Below, piece after piece: positions 5,250 through 11,215 of a stretch of 11,215 nt of DNA; within the stretch, counting starts at the first letter, position 1; each line of letters opens with the position of its first letter. Both the position numbers and the translations under genes were made by a program. The DNA is from an uncultured Bacilli bacterium (GTDB lineage Bacteria > Bacillota_I > Bacilli_A > RF39 > UBA660). The notes under the pieces were generated by a model. The model did not search any database. It worked only from the letters and a program-made list of their open reading frames with translations, and was not told where the DNA came from. The DNA lies in the NCBI GenBank assembly GCA_947626215.1, contig CANQRJ010000040.1, forward strand, positions 1-11,215, given 5' to 3'.

Positions 5250-8200
5250 ATGAACTCTATAATGACTGTTGAAGAACATAATGAATATATAAAGAAGAAA
5301 AAGAAATCGCAACCAACAGATAATTTTAAAGGTATAGTTAATATTAGTGATTATTCGTTTACACCTAAATCTAAAAATAATGCACAAGAAAGCAAAGTAA
5401 ATACTAAAAATGTAAAATTACCTTCTGCAAAAAGTCAATTTAATCAACAACAAACAAAATTAAAAAATATGTATAATCGAAAAGGTGTTGTAACAGATAG
5501 TTCAGGAAAAGCTACAACTTCATCATTTATGAATAATTCATTAAAAAATAATTTCAATGAAACACCAACATTTGATAAGTTTGTAGAAAAACAATCTAAA
5601 AATACTCCAGTTGAATTAGCAAAACGGAATACACAAAATCAAGAAAAATATAATAAATTAAAACAAAGTGAAACATTTAAAAAACAAGAAAAAATCGTAA
5701 ATGACTTAAAACAACAAAGTAAAAAAGAAAGTTCTAATCAAAATGGTAAAAGTTGGTTAAATTTAAATGCCTTTGTTGATGGATATCAACCTGGAGATAT
5801 TTCCAAATCTATTAAGAGTACAGCAATAGACATAGGAACTAATCTTTTAAAAGGTGGTCTTAGAGCGGGTGAATCAATTGGAGACCTTGCTGCATATGGT
5901 GGTGCTCAAATTGTAGGTTTGTTTGGAGCAAAAGATTATGCAAATCAAGTTAGAAAAGCAGCTGCAGAAGATTTAACTGGAAAGATTTTTCAACCTGCTG
6001 ATAAAGAATTAAGTAAATATTCATTATTAGGGGATAAATCTAAAGATGTAGTTTCTTCTATTGGTAATATGTATGCTCAAGCAGTTACTTCAGCTAAATT
6101 ATTAGGAGCGAAAGGTAATATTCCTCTATCTATTGGTGGGAAAAAATTTAATTTACCAGTTACTTCAATTATTAGTGGTGCTTCATCTGGCATGGGTGAA
6201 GCAGTAAATAAAAACGCAGAAGATTGGCAAATATGGGCTAATGGTTTAACAAGTGGTTTAGCAGAAGGTATATCAGAAAGTTTATTTGGTACATTTGGCA
6301 TAGGTGGTTCAGATTTAGATGATGCTATAGTAAATGGAATTACTAAAAATATGAAAAATGGCTTAGTTAAATCATTAACAAGAGCAGGAATTAAAGCAAC
6401 AGGTGAAGGAGCAGAAGAAGTGGCTTCTTATTTATTAAATTATGGTTCAGAACATCTATTAGATTTTGCTAAAAATAAAACAAATTTAAAGGGTGTAGAT
6501 TTAGCAGAAGAATTTAATAATGAAGAATTATGGGATAATTTCTTCTCAGGAGCACTAGCTGCGGGCATAGGAGGCTTACCTTCAACAATTAATTCTATTA
6601 GAGGAAATCAAACAAGTGGAATAAATATTAATGAAGGTGTAAATCAATTTAATAGAAATAATGCTATTAATCAAAATTTACAAATAAATAATAGTAATAA
6701 TAGTCAACAATTGAATATACAACAAAATAATGCATTGCAATCGAATGGAGATATTACAAATAATATAATTAATCAAAATATCGGTAAAGAGTTTTTATTT
6801 CCAAAAATAATTCAAAAATCAAACAATAATCAACAAATAAATGCTATTAATAATATATTTTCACAACAAGTAGATGAAGTTGTTAATGGAACGTTTAATA
6901 AAGAAAATCACATGACAGTATTGGAACATACGCCTCAAGTTTTACAAAATTTAGGTGTAAAAGATTTACCTATTACATTGACAGTAGCAAAATTAGACAG
7001 AATAATGAATGATAGTGGTAAACAGCAAGGAGAATATCATGGATTACATGAATTGGTAAAAAAATTACCTAATGCTATTGAAAATCCTCTAGATATAATA
7101 AAATCTCATAATAATAGTTATGTTTTAACAACAGATTTATCTGATAATCAAGATAGAAGTATTATTGTTAGTATAAAAATCGATGGCAAAGGTTATATTG
7201 ATAATATTGAAGTTGATTCAAATGTTATGACGAGTGCTTATGGTAGAAATAATTATGATACTTGGATGCAAAAAAATTTAAAAAATGGAGATATTGTTTA
7301 TGATATAGATAGAGGATATATTAATAATAAAAAAATTGTTAATATCCCTGGGCTACAATTGCCCAACAACATTAACAATTTATCTACTAATGATAATAGC
7401 ACAAATAACCAACAAAGTCAAATCGCACCATTACCTATTAATAGTAATATGCAACAAAATCAAAATAATACACAACAAAATATTCCAACATCAAAAGATA
7501 TCAATAAAGTGAATATGCCACCTGTTGAATCAAATCAAAATAATAACAAAACATTAAATCCAATTGAAATATCTCAGTTAACTAAGGAAGATGCAAATAC
7601 TACACCAAATCTTCCTAAGGTAAATCGAAATAAAGTAAATGATGGTAAAAGTAAATTTGCTAGTAATATTGAAAATAAAGTTAATATGTTAAATGAAGAA
7701 CAAAAGTCACAAATATTATCAGATAAAGATTCAACATATTATGATACTGTTACTAATAAAGAAAGTTTAGAAAAAGCATTCGATAGATTAGAAAAAAATA
7801 ATAGAAACGAAACTATGAATTGGTTTAATAAACCTAGTGAAAATGCAAATTCTACTGATGTGGCAGAAGGTTGGATTTTATTGAAACAATATGCTGATAA
7901 TAAAAATTATGATGGTATGGTTGAAATAGCAAAAAAACTACGCGACATTGGCACTAAAGCAGGTCAAACGGTTCAAGCATTTAACATTATGGAACGTATG
8001 ACTCCTGAAGGCATGGTTAAATATGCTCAAAGTGAATTACAAGAAGCATATGAAAAAATGATTAAAAATAAATCTCAAGAGTGGATAAATAAATATAGAT
8101 CAGATTTTGAACTAAAACCCGAAGAAGTTCAATTTATAATGGATAATATGAAAGAAATATCTACTATGGAAGATGGTTATGGCAAACGTGTAAAACTTGC

Positions 8201-10529
8201 TGAAATCCAAAAATTAATGACTGATAAACTACCACCTGCAAAGGGCTCAGGAATTAAATCTTGGATGCGGATATCTATGTTATTTAATCCTAAAACTCAA
8301 GTAAGAAATGTTGTTGGTAATGCAATTATAATGCCAGTTAATTCTTTTAGTGATTTGTTTTCTAGTTATGCTGATAAAATTATATCTAAGAAGACTGGAA
8401 TAAGAACAACAGGAAAAACCAATGTAAAAGCTATGTTAAAAGGTATGAAAGAAGGGGCATATCAAGCAACTAATGATTACAAAAAAGGAATTAATACTAA
8501 AGATATGTCTGGTAATAGATTTGAAATAACTGAAGGCAAAAACTTCAATGATAAAACATTGATGGGTAAAAGTCTTAATCGAGTAGAAGGCATGTTAAAC
8601 TATGTTATGGATGCTGGGGATAGAGTTTTTAGTCAAGCAGCTTTTGAAAATTCATTACAAAATCAAATGGTATTAAACAATACTACTGAAATTACTCAAG
8701 ATATGTTGGATATTGCTAGAACTGAAAGTTTACAAAGAACATGGAATGATAATAACAATTATACAAAATTTGTTTTAGGAATAAGAAGATTTTTAAATAT
8801 AGCTCATGTCGGAGAATATGGTGTTGGTGATGTCTTAATACCATTTGCTAAAACCCCTGCTAATTTAACTAAGGCGATAGTAGATTATTCTCCATTTGGA
8901 TTAGTAAATACGATAGTAGAAGGAAATAATTTGCGTAAATCCCTTACAAACGGTCAATTTACTCCACAAATGCAACATAAATTTGTTCAAGATTTAGGAA
9001 AAGCAACTGCGGGTACAATGTTATATGTATTAGGTTATGCTTTAGCAAAATCTGGTCGAATTAGTGGGGAAAGTGATGATGATAAAGATGTATCTAACTT
9101 TATGAAAAATACTTTAGGAATTAGTTCTTATTCAATAAAAATTGGTAATAAATCATTTACATATGATTGGGCTCAACCAATTGCGGCTCCATTATCAATA
9201 ATGGCTAATGTGGTTAATTCTAAAAATAATAAAGGCCAAGCACTTACTGAAGCAGTAGTAGGTTCTTTAGATACGGCGGGAAGTATATTATTAGAACAAT
9301 CTTTTTTGCAAAGCATAAACGAAGTATTTAATGATAATGACGGAGTTGTATCAGGACTAATAAATGAAATGTTAGATTTGCCTGCTAGAGCAGTTCCAAC
9401 ATTTTCTAAACAAATAGCCGACATGGTTGATGGAACACAAAGAACTTCATTTGAATATGGAAAACCTATTCAATCAGCGGTAAATAGTTTTAAAGCAAAA
9501 ATACCATTTGTTAGTAAATCACTTGCTCCAACAGTTGATACAATGGGTCGTGAAATTCAAAAATATGGTGGAAAAAATAATATATTTAATGTTTTCTTAA
9601 ATCCTGCTAATGTAAATACTGAAAATATAAGCGAAAGTGCTAAAGAAATGTATAGATTATATAAGGAAGTTGGCGATAATACTATAATGCCACGAGTAGC
9701 ACCATATTATATAAATAAAAAAGGTGAAAAGATAACATTAGATTCTAAACAAAGAGCCGAATATCAAAAAACATCAGGAGATATTATAGAAAAAGAAGTA
9801 AAAAATTTATTAGCATCAAAAGATTATAAATCAATGTCTAATAAATTAAAGTCTGATGTTATAAGCGATATAGTTAATTATTCTTATAATATCGCACAAA
9901 AAGAATTACTAGGATTAGAATTATTCAATACATATCAAAAGGCTTATGATTATAGTAAAGTTGGTAATATTAGTGAATATTATACTTTTAAAAATAGTAT
10001 TGATAATACTGATTCTGATACTAAGAGAGAAAGCATTAAGAAATTTTTAATAAGTTCTAATTTAAATGATGAAAAAATTGCAAAATTATATGGCAATCAT
10101 TATTCTTCAGATAGTACATTAAATGCTTTATTGACTTTAAAAATACCAATTAAAGAATTTATTAAATTAGATAGCCAAGATATTCAAGGAAGTTATAATA
10201 TTAAAACTGGTAAAACAATAAGTGGTACAAAAAAACAAGCAGTTATGCAATATATTAATACTTTGAATTTATCCGTACCTCAAAAAGCGGTTTTAATAAA
10301 AATGAATTATAATTCTTTTGATCAGTATGATAATCAAATTATTAATTATGTAAGAAATTTAAATGAAACTGTCAATGACAAACAAGTTTTATTAAAACAA
10401 ATAGGTTTTGATGATTTTGATAAAGACGTAATTAATTATATTAATTCTCAAAAATTAACGCAGGAAGAAAAAGAAAGTAAACTAAAAGATTTAGGATTTA
10501 CAATAAGAGATGGGAGGGTTTATTGGTGA
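5250..10529 (+). CDS. Giant modular virion protein: probable DNA-ejection protein with MuF_C/BECR-like domain
   Basis: This 1759-residue protein starts at ATG 5250 behind AAGAAGGTGA (5237-5246). Regions in order: a basic Gln/Asn/Lys-rich N-terminus (1-165); a Gly/Ala-rich part with amphipathic or hydrophobic helices (about 190-225, 267-288, 303-353 and 431-446); an Asn/Gln linker; a domain at 550-706 resembling the MuF C-terminal (BECR-fold) putative nuclease (LPITLTVAKL, HGLHELVKKLP, SAYGRNNYD); a second Asn/Gln linker to about 800; a large helical region with NPKTQVRN (1013-1020), GDRVFSQAAF (from 1124), PFAKTPAN (1198-1205) and a hydrophobic stretch at about 1252-1270, typical of large polyvalent or ejection proteins; and three repeats at the end. 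Size, membrane-active look and position match T7 gp16-like proteins that enter the host with DNA. No transglycosylase motif was seen. Nuclease activity is inferred. Confidence 0.65.
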   Translation: MNSIMTVEEHNEYIKKKKKSQPTDNFKGIVNISDYSFTPKSKNNAQESKVNTKNVKLPSAKSQFNQQQTKLKNMYNRKGVVTDSSGKATTSSFMNNSLKNNFNETPTFDKFVEKQSKNTPVELAKRNTQNQEKYNKLKQSETFKKQEKIVNDLKQQSKKESSNQNGKSWLNLNAFVDGYQPGDISKSIKSTAIDIGTNLLKGGLRAGESIGDLAAYGGAQIVGLFGAKDYANQVRKAAAEDLTGKIFQPADKELSKYSLLGDKSKDVVSSIGNMYAQAVTSAKLLGAKGNIPLSIGGKKFNLPVTSIISGASSGMGEAVNKNAEDWQIWANGLTSGLAEGISESLFGTFGIGGSDLDDAIVNGITKNMKNGLVKSLTRAGIKATGEGAEEVASYLLNYGSEHLLDFAKNKTNLKGVDLAEEFNNEELWDNFFSGALAAGIGGLPSTINSIRGNQTSGININEGVNQFNRNNAINQNLQINNSNNSQQLNIQQNNALQSNGDITNNIINQNIGKEFLFPKIIQKSNNNQQINAINNIFSQQVDEVVNGTFNKENHMTVLEHTPQVLQNLGVKDLPITLTVAKLDRIMNDSGKQQGEYHGLHELVKKLPNAIENPLDIIKSHNNSYVLTTDLSDNQDRSIIVSIKIDGKGYIDNIEVDSNVMTSAYGRNNYDTWMQKNLKNGDIVYDIDRGYINNKKIVNIPGLQLPNNINNLSTNDNSTNNQQSQIAPLPINSNMQQNQNNTQQNIPTSKDINKVNMPPVESNQNNNKTLNPIEISQLTKEDANTTPNLPKVNRNKVNDGKSKFASNIENKVNMLNEEQKSQILSDKDSTYYDTVTNKESLEKAFDRLEKNNRNETMNWFNKPSENANSTDVAEGWILLKQYADNKNYDGMVEIAKKLRDIGTKAGQTVQAFNIMERMTPEGMVKYAQSELQEAYEKMIKNKSQEWINKYRSDFELKPEEVQFIMDNMKEISTMEDGYGKRVKLAEIQKLMTDKLPPAKGSGIKSWMRISMLFNPKTQVRNVVGNAIIMPVNSFSDLFSSYADKIISKKTGIRTTGKTNVKAMLKGMKEGAYQATNDYKKGINTKDMSGNRFEITEGKNFNDKTLMGKSLNRVEGMLNYVMDAGDRVFSQAAFENSLQNQMVLNNTTEITQDMLDIARTESLQRTWNDNNNYTKFVLGIRRFLNIAHVGEYGVGDVLIPFAKTPANLTKAIVDYSPFGLVNTIVEGNNLRKSLTNGQFTPQMQHKFVQDLGKATAGTMLYVLGYALAKSGRISGESDDDKDVSNFMKNTLGISSYSIKIGNKSFTYDWAQPIAAPLSIMANVVNSKNNKGQALTEAVVGSLDTAGSILLEQSFLQSINEVFNDNDGVVSGLINEMLDLPARAVPTFSKQIADMVDGTQRTSFEYGKPIQSAVNSFKAKIPFVSKSLAPTVDTMGREIQKYGGKNNIFNVFLNPANVNTENISESAKEMYRLYKEVGDNTIMPRVAPYYINKKGEKITLDSKQRAEYQKTSGDIIEKEVKNLLASKDYKSMSNKLKSDVISDIVNYSYNIAQKELLGLELFNTYQKAYDYSKVGNISEYYTFKNSIDNTDSDTKRESIKKFLISSNLNDEKIAKLYGNHYSSDSTLNALLTLKIPIKEFIKLDSQDIQGSYNIKTGKTISGTKKQAVMQYINTLNLSVPQKAVLIKMNYNSFDQYDNQIINYVRNLNETVNDKQVLLKQIGFDDFDKDVINYINSQKLTQEEKESKLKDLGFTIRDGRVYW
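6897..7367 (+). other. MuF_C / BECR-like putative nuclease domain within the giant protein
   Basis: Residues 550-706 carry a recognisable order of motifs: HTPQVLQNLGVKDLPITLT, a Met-Asn block with QGEYHGLHEL, VKKLPNAIENPLDII, a beta segment YVLTTDLSD, IIVSIKIDGKG, then SAYGRNNYDTW and a final LPGLQLP-like end. This matches the C-terminal domain family attached to phage MuF proteins, described as a BECR-fold (barnase/EndoU/colicin E5/RelE-related) nuclease group. Candidate active residues are His in YHGL and the Ser/Tyr/Arg/Asn of SAYGRNN, by family expectation only. The domain is flanked on both sides by Asn/Gln-rich linkers, as expected for a movable module. No separate immunity gene is visible in the window. 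Confidence 0.55.
7333..7381 (+). repeat. Nested inverted repeat at the end of the MuF_C-like domain
   Basis: AATTGTTAAT (7334-7343) is a perfect inverted copy of ATTAACAATT (7371-7380), extended by one A-T pair. Inside it, TGGGC (7349-7353) pairs with GCCCA (7361-7365) around a 7-nt loop. The structure lies within coding sequence, exactly where the putative nuclease domain ends and an Asn/Gln linker begins. Confidence 0.6.
10233..10517 (+). repeat. Three tandem repeats of about 31 residues at the C-terminus of the giant protein
   Basis: Three units line up: KQAVMQYINTLNLSVPQKA.. (from residue 1662), NQIINYVRNLNETVNDKQV.. (from 1695) and DVINYINSQKLTQEEKESK.. (from 1726). They share V/I-x-x-Y-I/V-N/R-x, a turn, (Q/E)K, and L-K-x-x-G/N-F/Y followed by an acidic or Asp-Gly end. 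They are probably small helical hairpins. The first unit follows SGTKK, a combination seen at the ends of related phage proteins. The units differ at the DNA level, so they are old duplications. Confidence 0.6.
10512..10518 (+). promoter_or_regulatory. Ribosome binding site of the appendage gene
   Basis: GGGAGGG, inside the last codons of the giant gene, lies 7 nt before GTG 10526. This supports GTG over the in-frame TTG at 10523 and the ATG at 10544. Confidence 0.65.
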
Positions 10530-11215
10530 TAAGTAATAATGATATGTCTAAAGCAATAACTGCAGAAGACGTTTTAAGACGTATTGGAGCACAATTAAAT
10601 AAATATGTATCAAATATTAATGAAGTAAAAGACTCTCTAAAGAAAAACGATAATATTATTAAAAATTTTACTGACAATGTATTAAAATATACCGAAAGCC
10701 AAGCAGATGGAAATATTACTGCTTGGTTTTTTAATGGTATTCCTAGTTTAGACAATGAACCATATATATTATTTGATAAAGAATATATAGAAAGTAGAAT
10801 AGGAGATTTTTATTATAATAGAGATACAGGAATAATTTATGTCTTTTCAAAGATAAATGAAGAATATTTCTGGAAAGAATTAGAAGATAAAAATTTAAGT
10901 GAATCTTTGGCTATTGCTAATTCCGAATCTGATACAGCTGATAATAAAAGAAATATGTTTATTGATATACCATTTACTCCATATGATGTGGGTGATATTT
11001 GGTATGACAACGGAATAATTAAAAGATGTCGATGTAGTAGATCAGAAGGCGAAATTCAATTATCAGACTGGTGTTTGCAAAGCGATTATTCTGATACTTT
11101 TGTATTGCTTGAAACAACTGCTATATTAAATCAATTCCAAGAAACAGTAGGAAAAGATTATGTTTCTCATAGTCAATTGGAAGCAACGAGAGATAGTATT
11201 TTAGGAGTAGTAGAA
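10526..11215 (+). CDS. Tail appendage / receptor-binding protein, N-terminal part (runs off the window)
   Basis: An open frame from GTG 10526 continues to the last base, giving 230 residues without a stop. The GTG overlaps the TGA of the giant gene (GTGA, 10526-10529), and GGGAGGG sits at the right distance. The first 60 residues are helical and probably anchor or trimerise the protein. Then come two related beta modules: ADGNITAWFF with IGDFYYNRDTGIIYVFS, and FTPYDVGDIWYDNG with IIKRCRCSRSEGE and LSDWCLQSDY. The pattern PYDVGDIW followed by C.C.R and SDW is familiar from minor structural and tail-fibre proteins of Bacillota phages. A helical stretch begins at the window's end. It probably links tail to receptor-binding tips; the missing C-terminus prevents a firmer call. 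Confidence 0.65.
   Translation, partial: MISNNDMSKAITAEDVLRRIGAQLNKYVSNINEVKDSLKKNDNIIKNFTDNVLKYTESQADGNITAWFFNGIPSLDNEPYILFDKEYIESRIGDFYYNRDTGIIYVFSKINEEYFWKELEDKNLSESLAIANSESDTADNKRNMFIDIPFTPYDVGDIWYDNGIIKRCRCSRSEGEIQLSDWCLQSDYSDTFVLLETTAILNQFQETVGKDYVSHSQLEATRDSILGVVE
10695..10732 (+). terminator. Terminator-like hairpin inside the appendage coding sequence
   Basis: CCAAGCAG (10699-10706) pairs perfectly with CTGCTTGG (10719-10726) around a 12-nt loop, and the pairing extends outward through G-U and three A-T pairs to 10695 and 10730. Six T residues follow (10727-10732). It looks like an intrinsic terminator but lies about 170 nt inside an open gene. It may reduce transcription of the appendage when translation lags, or be chance. 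Confidence 0.45.

Noticed and set aside
3380..5387. Open frames on the minus strand and a second + frame at 4696-4950
   Set aside because: They lie wholly or largely within well-supported genes, lack ribosome binding sites, and have biased compositions expected from reading AT-rich genes in other frames.
5250..10529. Tail tape-measure protein of a long-tailed phage
   Set aside because: The length would fit, but the protein has Asn/Gln linkers, an enzyme-like module and PFAKTPAN-type regions rather than a continuous helical tape. No tail-tube or chaperone genes are nearby and an adaptor/nozzle pair precedes it.
6077..10755. Minus-strand open frames at 6077-6301, 9173-9424 and 10498-10755
   Set aside because: They are opposite continuous coding of the giant and appendage genes and show no family features or start signals.
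1..11215. Alternative genetic code, as in mycoplasmas or some gut phages
   Set aside because: TGA ends genes at 164-166 and 10527-10529, TAG ends three genes, TAA ends two, and Trp is encoded by TGG.

Overview
The window is one AT-rich, single-strand block of tailed-phage virion genes. All convincing genes lie on the + strand, are tightly packed or overlapping, and are preceded by strong Shine-Dalgarno sites (GGAGG, AGGAGG, GGGAGG). The low GC, Lys/Asn/Ile-rich proteins, strong SD sites and protein families suggest a phage or prophage of a Bacillota (Firmicutes) host, probably a gut Clostridia or Erysipelotrichia relative; this is inference. TGA, TAG and TAA all end genes here, so no stop-codon recoding is evident.

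Layout: (1) 2-166, the C-terminus of a probable scaffolding protein. (2) 186-995, the major capsid protein. Its last sense codon and stop read CCC TAA. An open frame without any ATG or GTG continues in the +1 frame to 1371, so a longer 394-residue capsid form with an added C-terminal domain is likely made by +1 frameshifting. A two-tier stem-loop begins four bases after the stop. (3) 1345-1434, a terminator hairpin overlapping the end of the extension, a possible competing antiterminator pairing, and a tRNA-like RNA (acceptor-like stem, T-arm-like hairpin and CCA). (4) 1447-2359, a small unknown protein and a head-tail adaptor. (5) 2349-4109, a beta-propeller-like tail nozzle protein. (6) 4122-5228, a Gln/Asn-rich coiled-coil protein, probably an ejected virion protein. 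(7) 5250-10529, a 1759-residue modular protein, probably a DNA-ejection protein that also carries a MuF_C/BECR-like putative nuclease domain. (8) From 10526 to beyond the window, the N-terminal 230 residues of a tail appendage or receptor-binding protein, with a terminator-like hairpin inside its coding sequence.

The order scaffold, capsid, adaptor, nozzle, internal/ejection proteins, appendage, with no tape measure, tail-tube or sheath gene, fits a short-tailed (podovirus-like) virion. The capsid genes build and decorate the head, the adaptor and nozzle close the vertex, the two long Gln/Asn-rich proteins would travel in the head and enter the host with DNA, and the appendage binds the host.

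The most notable items are the CCC TAA capsid frameshift, its possible coupling to the terminator that follows, the tRNA-like element, and a putative nuclease domain embedded in the ejection protein.
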